Shown: positions 1 to 6,823 of the stretch, one piece after another
Layout: each line of letters starts with the position of its first letter
Numbering within the stretch: the first letter of the stretch is position 1
NCBI GenBank assembly: GCA_036336695.1
Contig: JAYZFQ010000149.1
Location: 1-14,706 of the forward strand
Source: GCA-2729515 sp036336695
GTDB taxonomy: Bacteria > Myxococcota_A > UBA9160 > SMWR01
Reading direction: 5' to 3'
DNA: 14,706 nt
Made by a program: the position numbers and the translations under genes
The notes under the pieces: generated by a model
Told to the model about the DNA's origin: nothing
Database searches by the model: none
The model's input: the letters and a program-made list of their open reading frames with translations, nothing else

Positions 1-956
1 CCATCGGGGGCGCAGAAGCGATCGAAGCCTATGGCCGGCAATCGATCCAGCAGGATCTCCCGGTTTCGGCGGTAGCGCTTCACGTGGCCGTTGAGTTCGT
101 CGCGGCAATCGATGGCGTGGAGGGCGCCAATCTGGGCGGGAGCGGAGGCGCACAGGTAGAGGTTGTGCGCGAGGTTCGCGATCGGGTCGGCGAGGTAATT
201 TGGGACGACCATCCAGCCCAGCCGCCAGCCGGCCATGGAGTAGTACTTGGAGAAGCTGTTGACCACGATGGTCTCGTCCGAATAGGCGAGTGCCGTCACC
301 TCGGGTTGATCGTCCCGGAAGACGATCCCGTGGTAGATCTCGTCCGAGATCAGGCGAATCTCTCGCTCCTCGCAGTACACCGCGAGTTCCTGGAGGGCTT
401 CGGGGCGGATCATGGATCCGGTCGGGTTGTTCGGACTCGCGATCACGAGTCCGTCGATCCCGCCCTCGATGGCTTCTAGGTCTTCGATTGTGGGCTGAAA
501 GTCGTTTTCCATCGAGGTGGGAAACCGGACGCATTCCACGCCCAGCGTCTCCATGGCGTGGCGGTAGCCGTAATAGAAGGGTTGGGGCAGGCCGAGACGC
601 TGTCGCTCATCGAAGCAGCCCACGATGGCCAGGATCATTGCGCCCGAAGCGCCCAGGGTCACCACGATCCGCTCGGGGTCGACCGTCACGCCGTAGCGTT
701 CGGCGTATTGCTGAGCGAGACGTCTCCGAAGCGGTTCGAGTCCGGCCGCAGCGGTATAGCCCATCGTCGAGTCGCGACTCGCGGCTTCGATCTTGTCCAG
801 GGTGCCGGCGGGCGCGCCGGTGCTCGGTTGGCCGACGTGCAGGTAGATCACGTCGGCTCCCTGGGCCTGGACCTCCCGGGCGCGCGCTTGGAGTTGCTCG
901 GCGAGGCTGGGTGACGACCCCCGGTGAGAGGGGCGGAACTTGCTACTGGGGGTCAT
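1..956 (-). CDS. Class I/II PLP-dependent aminotransferase, C-terminus cut by window edge
   Basis: A fold-type I aminotransferase that would transfer an amino group between an amino acid and a 2-oxo acid through pyridoxal phosphate in the cytoplasm. About 318 N-terminal residues are visible and the frame is open to the window edge. The family core is clear: the YTAAAGLEPLR segment near 67-77, SPNNPTG at 174-180, SDEIYHG at 204-210 (Asp205 binds the pyridine nitrogen, Tyr208 the cofactor), and SFSKYYSMAGWRLGW at 234-248, where Lys237 is the Schiff-base lysine. The ATG at 954-956 has a weak GAGG-type ribosome site just upstream. The missing end should hold the substrate-carboxylate arginine. 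The gene is divergent from the MHS transporter. Substrate specificity (aspartate, aromatic or branched-chain) cannot be told from the visible part. Family assignment is secure. Confidence 0.95.
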   Translation of the reverse strand, partial: MTPSSKFRPSHRGSSPSLAEQLQARAREVQAQGADVIYLHVGQPSTGAPAGTLDKIEAASRDSTMGYTAAAGLEPLRRRLAQQYAERYGVTVDPERIVVTLGASGAMILAIVGCFDERQRLGLPQPFYYGYRHAMETLGVECVRFPTSMENDFQPTIEDLEAIEGGIDGLVIASPNNPTGSMIRPEALQELAVYCEEREIRLISDEIYHGIVFRDDQPEVTALAYSDETIVVNSFSKYYSMAGWRLGWMVVPNYLADPIANLAHNLYLCASAPAQIGALHAIDCRDELNGHVKRYRRNREILLDRLPAIGFDRFCAPD

Positions 957-1001
957 GGGGGCCTCGTCGATCCGTTCCCTGCCGGAATGACAGGCGGCGT
1001 G

Positions 1002-1035
1002 GGGCCGAGAGTCGTACCCCGGGAGGGCTCGGCCC
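1002..1035. repeat. Perfect 8-bp inverted repeat in the aminotransferase/transporter divergent region
   Basis: GGGCCGAG at 1002-1009 is matched exactly by CTCGGCCC at 1028-1035 across an 18-bp spacer. It lies in the 126-bp gap between divergent genes, about 13 bp upstream of the likely -10 box of the transporter. That position suits an operator, but in DNA this GC-rich a chance repeat is possible. Confidence 0.4.
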
Positions 1036-1048
1036 GTCGCGGGGCGAG

Positions 1049-1056
1049 TATACACT
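1049..1056 (+). promoter_or_regulatory. Possible -10 element for the MHS transporter
   Basis: TATACACT is the only AT-rich patch in the intergenic region. It contains two overlapping 4-of-6 matches to TATAAT, and it would place the transcript start about 20 bp before the GTG start. No convincing -35 box is seen at the right distance, so the call is tentative. Confidence 0.3.
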
Positions 1057-1082
1057 GGGGCCCACCTCACCGAGGAAGTCTC

Positions 1083-2405
1083 GTGGCGTCGCCGCACACA
1101 CGAACGGGCACAACGCAGTCGGCGCGCCCCGCCCAGGAAAGACCGGGCCTTTCGCCGCGGGCGATGCTGGTTGCGACCAGCGGAAACGTGTTGGAGTGGT
1201 ACGACTTCACGATCTACGGCTTTCTCGCGCCCACCCTGGCCCAGGTGTTCTTTCCTGGCGACACCGGAGCAACGGGTGTCTTGTCGGCTTTCGCCGTCCT
1301 GGCGGTGGGCTACGCCGCGCGTCCGGTCGGCAGCGTGATTTTCGGCCATGTCGGCGACCGTTTCGGGCGCCGGCCGGCGCTGATCGTGTCGGTCTTGCTG
1401 ATGGGCGCGGGGTCGATTCTCATCGGCCTGTTGCCGAGCTACGCACAGGCGGGCTTGCCGGCGGCCGTGGCACTCGTCTGCATCCGGATCGTTCAGGGGA
1501 TCTCCGTCGCCGGGGAATACACGGCGGCCGGTGTCCTGGTGATCGAGGAAGCCAGGCCCGGGCACCGGGCCTTCGCGGGGAGCTGGCTCGCGTTCGCGAT
1601 GTTGATGGGCTGCGCCGTGGGTGCGGCCGTGCCGGCCGCGATTGCGAGCGTTTCGAGCGAAGCGGAGATGCAGGCGTGGGGGTGGCGGATTCCCTTCCTC
1701 CTCGGGGGTCTCGTCGCCGTTGTGGGCGGCTGGTTGCGGCGTGAATTGCCGGAGTCGTCGGCGCTCGAGTCGGCAGCGAGACGTCCCGAAAATCCGGTGT
1801 GGCGCGTGATTACCGGTCACTGGCGGACCGTCCTGCGAATGGTGCTTCTGCTGGTTCCCACGGCCGTGATCTATTTCCTCTTGTTCGTCTACGCGGCCTC
1901 CTACCTGGTGGGCGAGATGGAGTTCTCGGCCGGGCGGGCCCTGGACATCACCACCGTGAATCTGGTGGTCGTCGCTTTGTTTGCCCTGTGGATCGGTCGG
2001 TGTGCGGACCGCTGGGGCACCCGCACCGTGTGGCTCGCCGGAGCTTTCGGAACCCTCGTGTTCGGCGGGCCACTCTGGTGGCTCATGCACCAGGAAAATC
2101 TCGCCCTGGTCTTCGCAGGCCAGTTCGGTTTTTCGCTGCTCAATGCGGTCGGGTGGGGGCTTTCGATCACGGTACTGACCGACATGGCGCCGCGGGGCCT
2201 GCGTTGCAGTGCGGTCGCGCTGGGCTACAACGCCTGCATGGCGATCTTCGGCGGCACCACACCGATGGTCGCTGCCTATCTCGTGACGCGAAGTGGGAGC
2301 GATTTCGCTCCCCTCTATTACGTCGTCCTGGCGACGGCGCTTTCGCTTCCGGTGATCTGGCGGCTGTCCGGGCCGACGGCTGCGGCGACCCGGGAAGTTG
2401 CATAG
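1083..2405 (+). CDS. MFS transporter, metabolite:H+ symporter (MHS) family
   Basis: A predicted 12-helix inner-membrane proton symporter for a small organic solute, usually a carboxylate, betaine or similar in the MHS family (ProP, KgtP, ShiA types). With the GTG start at 1083 the protein has 440 residues, the normal family length. Signatures: EWYDFTIYG in helix 1 (38-46), the loop 2-3 motif GHVGDRFGRRPAL (88-100), RIVQGISVAGEY in helix 4 (135-146) and WGWRIPFLLGG (199-209), all characteristic of MHS members. The frame stays open upstream to an ATG at 924, but GAGGAAG at 1072-1078 sits 4 bp before GTG 1083, and the extra residues would be non-conserved. An ATG at 1164 would leave almost no cytoplasmic N-terminus. 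The porin follows after 58 bp, so the two may be co-transcribed. The substrate is unknown. Confidence 0.92.
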   Translation: MASPHTRTGTTQSARPAQERPGLSPRAMLVATSGNVLEWYDFTIYGFLAPTLAQVFFPGDTGATGVLSAFAVLAVGYAARPVGSVIFGHVGDRFGRRPALIVSVLLMGAGSILIGLLPSYAQAGLPAAVALVCIRIVQGISVAGEYTAAGVLVIEEARPGHRAFAGSWLAFAMLMGCAVGAAVPAAIASVSSEAEMQAWGWRIPFLLGGLVAVVGGWLRRELPESSALESAARRPENPVWRVITGHWRTVLRMVLLLVPTAVIYFLLFVYAASYLVGEMEFSAGRALDITTVNLVVVALFALWIGRCADRWGTRTVWLAGAFGTLVFGGPLWWLMHQENLALVFAGQFGFSLLNAVGWGLSITVLTDMAPRGLRCSAVALGYNACMAIFGGTTPMVAAYLVTRSGSDFAPLYYVVLATALSLPVIWRLSGPTAAATREVA

Positions 2406-2463
2406 CCTGCGCTGGCTGGTGGGCGACGCGGCGAGGGGTCGCTGCTGGAGTCGTGGAGGTGGA

Positions 2464-3744
2464 ATGAGCGGCGACGCAGCGGACAAGCGAAGGGCGGGGG
2501 CGCTGGCCGCGGGGTGGTTCTTTGCGTTGGCCGTGGCGGGTGGAGTGCCGATGGCGGCGGCCCAGGACGCGTCACCCCCGCCCGATGCCGAAGCGGCCGA
2601 CACGCCTGCCGAACACGCCCGGAAATCGAAGCTCCGCAGGGAGGTCGAAGCAGACGGTTCGCGCCTGTTTCGATTCCACCCGATCTGGACGGGGAGCGAG
2701 AAGCTCAAGGAAATCCTGGCTCACTATGGACTGACGTATTCCCTCGAAACTGCGTTTTACGAGCAATACGCCAGTCAGGTGACCGAGGGCCAGAAGAATT
2801 TCGGGACCTTCAGCTGGCGGCTTTCGGCGAGCTGGCGGTTCTTGCCCGCCGCCGACGTGGGGGCGTTTTTCCTGGAGGCGAGTTTCCTGGGGAGTCCGGG
2901 TCTCAACTACAACCCCTCGGTGGAAGTCATCACCCGAAACGTGGGCTCGGTTTCCACGCTCAACGGCAACATCTACCCCTTTGGTGCTGCGTTGGACGAA
3001 TCCATCCTGAAGTTCGTCTCGCAGTCCACGCGATTCGTTGCTGGCATCGGGAAGGTCGACCTGTCGAATCGCTTCGACACCAATCGGGTCGCCAACGATT
3101 CTTTTCAGCAGTTCATCGCGTTCGCGTTGGAAAACAACCTCTCGATTCCCTGGCCGGTCTACGGGGGGCTCGGCGGTTTCGGCCGCGTCCATTTCGGCGA
3201 GCATGCCTACCTTTCCGTGGGCGCTGCGGCCTCGGTGGTGGATCGAGCCTTCAGGTTTGGCGAGAACCTCGGGGACGGCAACTGGATCGAGATGGCCGAG
3301 CTCGGTGCGAAGGTCCAGGTGCCGTGGCTCGGGTTGGGCCACTACCGGCTGACACCCTGGCACGCGGAGTTTCCCGGTGGCGAGGGATGGGGTGTCGGCG
3401 TCAATTTCGACCAGGCTCTGGGCCACCCCGACGTCGTGTCCTTCTTTCGCTTCGGGTACGGCGAACCCTCGGCCACGCCCATCCGGACCTTCGTTTCCGG
3501 CGGGGTCAGCTGGTTGCGGCCCTTCGGGCGGGACAACGAGTCGGCGGGCATCGGGTTTGCCTGGTCGGACCCGTCGCCCGGCCAGGGTTTCCAGGACGAG
3601 ACCTTGGTCGAGTTCTTCTACCGCTTCGCGATCCTGCCCTGGATCCACATCAGCCCCGACCTGCAGATCGTCTACCACCCGGCCAACGACCCCAAGCGGA
3701 CGACCGTGTTCGTTCCCGGCATCCGGTTGAACGTGTCGCTCTGA
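2464..3744 (+). CDS. OprB-family carbohydrate-selective porin
   Basis: A predicted outer-membrane beta-barrel for uptake of sugars or other small solutes. The protein has 426 residues, a normal OprB length. It begins with a positively charged N-region, a hydrophobic stretch (about 11-31) and an Ala-rich cleavage site before Gln34 (AAA|QD), followed by a Pro/Ala-rich linker. The rest is rich in alternating aromatic and polar strands, with family-like segments such as the WRLSASWRFLP region and, near the end, HISPDLQIVYHPAND followed by a strand running to the C-terminus. The last residue is Leu instead of the Phe common in outer-membrane proteins. ATG 2464 is preceded by GGAGGT at 2455-2460; the frame is open back to 2398, but that would overlap the transporter end and spoil the signal peptide. 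The family assignment rests on the overall pattern and C-terminal motif, so the substrate could be something other than a carbohydrate. Confidence 0.85.
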   Translation: MSGDAADKRRAGALAAGWFFALAVAGGVPMAAAQDASPPPDAEAADTPAEHARKSKLRREVEADGSRLFRFHPIWTGSEKLKEILAHYGLTYSLETAFYEQYASQVTEGQKNFGTFSWRLSASWRFLPAADVGAFFLEASFLGSPGLNYNPSVEVITRNVGSVSTLNGNIYPFGAALDESILKFVSQSTRFVAGIGKVDLSNRFDTNRVANDSFQQFIAFALENNLSIPWPVYGGLGGFGRVHFGEHAYLSVGAAASVVDRAFRFGENLGDGNWIEMAELGAKVQVPWLGLGHYRLTPWHAEFPGGEGWGVGVNFDQALGHPDVVSFFRFGYGEPSATPIRTFVSGGVSWLRPFGRDNESAGIGFAWSDPSPGQGFQDETLVEFFYRFAILPWIHISPDLQIVYHPANDPKRTTVFVPGIRLNVSL

Positions 3745-3745
3745 G

Positions 3746-3769
3746 CGGATCCGAAGGCCGAGGGGTCCG
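3746..3769. terminator. Weak hairpin between convergent porin and lipoprotein genes
   Basis: CGGATCC (3746-3752) can pair with GGGTCCG (3763-3769), a 7-bp stem with one G-T wobble and a 10-base loop. It lies in the 45-bp gap between two convergent stop codons, where a bidirectional terminator is expected. There is no T-tract on either side, so it is not a standard intrinsic terminator. Confidence 0.25.
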
Positions 3770-3789
3770 GATTCTCGAGTGCTGTCGTC

Positions 3790-4338
3790 TCAGAAGCGTG
3801 CGGTGATCGTGCCGCCGGTGGAGGACTGGCACTCTCCCGTGCCGCCACCAACCAGGCCCTGCTGGGGTCGGTCGAGGGTGAACCGGCAGCGCATCTTGCC
3901 GCCGCGGTTTCCGAACAAGGTCGCCACGACCTTGCCCGAGTAGTCCCGAACGAAGGACGGGAAGTACCCGCCATCCCAGCCGATGCCAAGGGGCCACGCG
4001 CCGGGGGGGCCCCACCACCAGGGGTCGTCTTCCTGGGCCCAGCCACCGCTTTCCCGGATCGCATTCCAGGGCCCGAGGATGGGTTCGGCGCTCTTGATCG
4101 TCGTGCCGTTGGTGATGCGCAGGTAGTTGCCGGTGAAGCGTTCGCCGCCCTTGCCGAGTGTCACGTACATCGGCCCCGTGATCGCGTCCTCGGACTCCCA
4201 GGAGATCACGATGTGTTCCGGGGGTTTGCCGCGCGGCGTCCACGTCGCCGAAATGATCCCCGTTTGCGGCGTCGTGGTGCAGCCAACGAAGAGAATGCCC
4301 GTGGTGAGCGAGAGCCAACCGAGGAGGGAGCGTTTCAT
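3790..4338 (-). CDS. Small predicted lipoprotein of unknown function
   Basis: A 182-residue protein whose family I do not recognise. The N-terminus (Lys-Arg, hydrophobic stretch 5-19, then LFVGC with Cys20) reads as a lipoprotein signal, although Phe at -3 is less usual than Leu. The mature part looks beta-rich and Trp/Gly-rich, with a WWWGPPGAW segment around 107-115. It ends in a pattern of a Gly-rich strand with Cys151 (MRCRF) and Cys170 (TGECQSS), and these two cysteines could form a disulfide once exported. The similar Gly-rich, two-Cys ending is seen in other small envelope lipoproteins, but that is a loose resemblance. ATG 4338 has AAGGAAAC just upstream; an in-frame start at 4437 would remove the signal from the N-terminus and overlap the monooxygenase gene. 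It follows the monooxygenase stop by 56 bp on the same strand and may be the last gene of that unit. Confidence 0.75.
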   Translation of the reverse strand: MKRSLLGWLSLTTGILFVGCTTTPQTGIISATWTPRGKPPEHIVISWESEDAITGPMYVTLGKGGERFTGNYLRITNGTTIKSAEPILGPWNAIRESGGWAQEDDPWWWGPPGAWPLGIGWDGGYFPSFVRDYSGKVVATLFGNRGGKMRCRFTLDRPQQGLVGGGTGECQSSTGGTITARF

Positions 4339-4394
4339 TCGGTTTCCTTCTTCAGAAAAAGCGGCAGGCGGCAAAGTCCGGGGAAGTTTCCGGT

Positions 4395-6218
4395 CTATCG
4401 GAGTTCCAGACCCCGGAATTCTCCCTGTTCGCGCCACTCTCGGAGCATGCGGAAGAAGTCCGGGGCGCTCCCGGCGTAGGTGCCGCCAAACCAGCCCGGA
4501 CCCGCTTCGGGTCGGCCTTCGTTGTTGTAATAGCCGGGCGTGCAGGTGAGTGCGAACTCGCGGGAGTTGTTGGCGAATTCACCGATCCTTGCGACCCATT
4601 CTGCCTCGGCCGTTTCCGAGGGCTCCAGGGTCTCCAGGCCGTTGTCGAGACAGTGTCCGATGAGGTACGCCACGTGGCGGCTCTGCTCGTTGTAGAGCTC
4701 GGTGAAGTTCGGCGTCACCGCCGACTGCATGCCGCCCATGAAGAAACAGTTGGGGAACCCGCGGCTCGTGAGTCCCTGGAAGGTCGACAGGGCGTCCTTC
4801 CATTTCGCCTGCAGGGAGAGTCCGTCGCGGCCCGCCACGTTGCAGCCCGCGCGCCGGGTGTAGTCCGTGCCGACCTCGAAGCCGGTCGCGAAGACGAGGC
4901 AATCCACGGGGTACTCCTGACCCGCGGCGACGACGGAGTGCGTCAGGATCCGTTCGACGCCTTTTCCATCGGTGTTGACGAGCGTCACGTTGGGGCGTTC
5001 GAAGGTCGGGAGGTAGTTGTCGTGGAAGCACGGGCGCTTGCAGAACTGGCGGTAGTAGGGCTTGAGGCCTTCGGCGGTCACGGGGTCCTGGACGTACTGG
5101 TCCACCCGGCCTCGGATCGCCTCCATCTTCTCGAAATCAGCAAGTTCCACCCGGGCGGCGATCTCTTCGGGAGATCCACTGAGGTCCCCACTCGACGCCA
5201 GCCCGGAGAGATTCCGGATGATGTCGGTCCAGCCATCGTTCACGAGGTCGACTTCCTGGAAGCCGCCCGAAACCAGGGTGCTGAAGTTTTCGATCCGTTC
5301 CTGTTGCCAACCCGGCGCCAGCTCCTGAGCCCATTCCGGATCGGTGGGCCGATTTCCGCGCACGTCGATCGATGAGGGCGTGCGTTGGAAGACGTAGAGG
5401 TGCTTCGCCGCGGCGCCCAGGTGGGGGATGCATTGGACCGCCGTGGCCCCGGTTCCGATGATCCCGACCCGCTTGTCGTCCAGGCGGTCGAGCGCGCCGT
5501 TCCCGTCTCCTCCGGTGTAGTCGTAGTCCCAGCGGCTCGTATGAAAGGAGTGCCCGGCGAATGTCTCGATTCCCGGGATGCCGGGAAGCTTGGGCCGACT
5601 CAAGGGGCCGATCGCCATGCAGACGAACCGGGTGCGAATACGATCGGCGTGATTCGTGTGCACGTGCCAGCGGGCGTCGTCTTCGTCCCAACGGATCGTC
5701 GTGGCCTGGGTGTGGAAACTGGCCCTGGCGTAGAGGTCGTAGTGCCGCCCGATGGCCTGGCTGTGGGCGTGGATCTCGGGACGGTGGGCGTACTTTTCCG
5801 TCGGGATGTAATCGAGCTCTTCGAGGAGGGGCAGGTAGATATAGGACTCGATATCGCACTGGGCGCCGGGGTAGCGGTTCCAGTACCAGGTTCCGCCGAA
5901 GTCCCCCCCGTTCTCGATGATCCGGAGCTTGTCGACACCCGCGTCCCGGAGCCTCGCGGCTGCGAGCAGCCCACAGAAACCGCCGCCGATGATGACGACG
6001 TCCACGCTTTCTTTGATGCCCTCGCGCCGGGTTTCGGGTTCCGGGGCCGGGTCGTCCAGGTAGTGTGCGAGTTCGTTCGACGCCTGGCGGAACTGGTCGT
6101 TGCCGTCCGCTCGGATCCGCTTGGCGCGTTCGCGCGCGTACTTCTCGCGCAGGGCGTCCGGGTCGAAGCCGAGAGTGCCGGTCTCGGGCCGGGGCGTCTT
6201 GGACGTGGGGGGCGCCAC
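4395..6218 (-). CDS. Type I Baeyer-Villiger monooxygenase (FAD/NADPH), N-terminally extended
   Basis: A flavoprotein monooxygenase predicted to insert one oxygen atom next to a ketone carbonyl, giving an ester or lactone, using NADPH and O2. Its 607 residues show, in order: an N-terminal extension of about 70 residues with an LREKYARERAKRIRADGN-type segment; the FAD-binding GGGFCG (78-83); GGTWYWNRYPGAQCD (108-122), whose Asp122 matches the active-site Asp of phenylacetone monooxygenase; the diagnostic FxGxxxHxxxWD fingerprint, intact at 220-231; the NADPH-binding GTGATA (255-260); and CKRP with Arg395, matching the catalytic Arg of cyclohexanone monooxygenase. The extension recalls the clade holding cyclopentadecanone-type enzymes, which suggests a bulky or long ketone substrate (inference). 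It starts at GTG 6218, 7 bp after the cupin stop, with no strong ribosome site, so translational coupling is likely. It appears intact. Confidence 0.96.
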   Translation of the reverse strand: MAPPTSKTPRPETGTLGFDPDALREKYARERAKRIRADGNDQFRQASNELAHYLDDPAPEPETRREGIKESVDVVIIGGGFCGLLAAARLRDAGVDKLRIIENGGDFGGTWYWNRYPGAQCDIESYIYLPLLEELDYIPTEKYAHRPEIHAHSQAIGRHYDLYARASFHTQATTIRWDEDDARWHVHTNHADRIRTRFVCMAIGPLSRPKLPGIPGIETFAGHSFHTSRWDYDYTGGDGNGALDRLDDKRVGIIGTGATAVQCIPHLGAAAKHLYVFQRTPSSIDVRGNRPTDPEWAQELAPGWQQERIENFSTLVSGGFQEVDLVNDGWTDIIRNLSGLASSGDLSGSPEEIAARVELADFEKMEAIRGRVDQYVQDPVTAEGLKPYYRQFCKRPCFHDNYLPTFERPNVTLVNTDGKGVERILTHSVVAAGQEYPVDCLVFATGFEVGTDYTRRAGCNVAGRDGLSLQAKWKDALSTFQGLTSRGFPNCFFMGGMQSAVTPNFTELYNEQSRHVAYLIGHCLDNGLETLEPSETAEAEWVARIGEFANNSREFALTCTPGYYNNEGRPEAGPGWFGGTYAGSAPDFFRMLREWREQGEFRGLELR

Positions 6219-6225
6219 GGCTCGT

Positions 6226-6720
6226 TCAGGCGTTTGCTTGCCAGTCGGCGAGAAGGCTCTCGATGGTGACGTTGAGCACCACCTTCATGTCTTCGTCCAG
6301 GATCTCGTAGAGCAGTCCATCGGCGCAGTGGTTGCCGAAATAGGCGACGCCGCCGGCCTCGCCCCCCCGCTCGAGGTGGGGCAGGCGGTCTCCGACCGTG
6401 AGGGCGTAGTCGCCTGCGTGCCGGACGGTGTGCTTGCCCCGGGATCCGTCGGGATGGACGTCCCAGAGGTGCTGCTCGCCTGCGAGGACCAGGACGGTCG
6501 TGGTCGATGTGTGGCGGTGGATCGGGCAGTGGCCGCCATCGTCTCCCCACCGGACGAGCATGTCGAGGGTGCCCGCGGCTACGTCCCAGCCCAGGATCGT
6601 GTAGTCGTGACGGACCTTGTACGAAAGCTCGGGGTCTCCGGTGACCTCCCGCCACTTGTACCGGCTCGGATCGAAGAAAGGTCGGGTCATTGCCGGGTCC
6701 CCGCGTTGGTGAGACCACAT
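6226..6720 (-). CDS. Single-domain cupin protein, possible 3-His metal oxygenase or small-molecule binder
   Basis: A 164-residue protein with one central cupin barrel. The first cupin motif is CPIHRHTSTTTVLVLAGEQ: His68 and His70 form the HxH pair, but the Glu normally found 4-5 residues later is Thr (74/75). The second motif region carries GDRLPHLERGG with His115 as the likely third ligand. This leaves a three-His site, as in the acetylacetone-cleaving enzyme Dke1 and some other C-C cleaving cupins; that functional parallel is inference. Residues before the barrel (FFDPSRYKWREV...) look like a short arm. GTCAGGAG lies upstream of ATG 6720 with an 8-bp spacer; ATG 6690 is an alternative start, with a weaker GGGGA site, that would shorten the protein by 10 residues. 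The gene sits between the TauD-type dioxygenase and the monooxygenase, 7 bp from the latter, so it likely serves the same pathway. Confidence 0.85.
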   Translation of the reverse strand: MWSHQRGDPAMTRPFFDPSRYKWREVTGDPELSYKVRHDYTILGWDVAAGTLDMLVRWGDDGGHCPIHRHTSTTTVLVLAGEQHLWDVHPDGSRGKHTVRHAGDYALTVGDRLPHLERGGEAGGVAYFGNHCADGLLYEILDEDMKVVLNVTIESLLADWQANA

Positions 6721-6823
6721 CTAACAGGCTCCTGACCCGGCTGTCGAGCGCTCCCGCGGGCCGTCCCGAGCGGGCAGGGAACGAGCGCGAAAAGCGCTGA
6801 GGCGGGCCTCGTCCCCCCGGCCC
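6721..6823 (-). other. 103-bp gap between TauD-type dioxygenase and cupin genes
   Basis: GC-rich spacer with a small hairpin, AGCGC (6784-6788) paired with GCGCT (6794-6798) around a 5-base loop. There is no T-tract and no clear promoter, so read-through from the dioxygenase into the cupin is plausible, but a separate cupin promoter cannot be excluded. Confidence 0.4.

Noticed and set aside
2572..3678. 368-codon open frame antisense to the porin
   Set aside because: No ribosome site, no domain motif and skewed composition; the porin on the other strand has a signal peptide and barrel pattern.
4339..4394. Terminator between the monooxygenase and the lipoprotein
   Set aside because: The minus strand has a TTTTT run, but the sequence just before it (GCCGCCTGCCGC) is not self-complementary, so no proper hairpin forms.
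5385..6269. 294-codon open frame antisense to the Baeyer-Villiger monooxygenase
   Set aside because: A Val/Gly/Asp-rich shadow; the opposite strand has an intact FxGxxxHxxxW fingerprint and two nucleotide-binding motifs.
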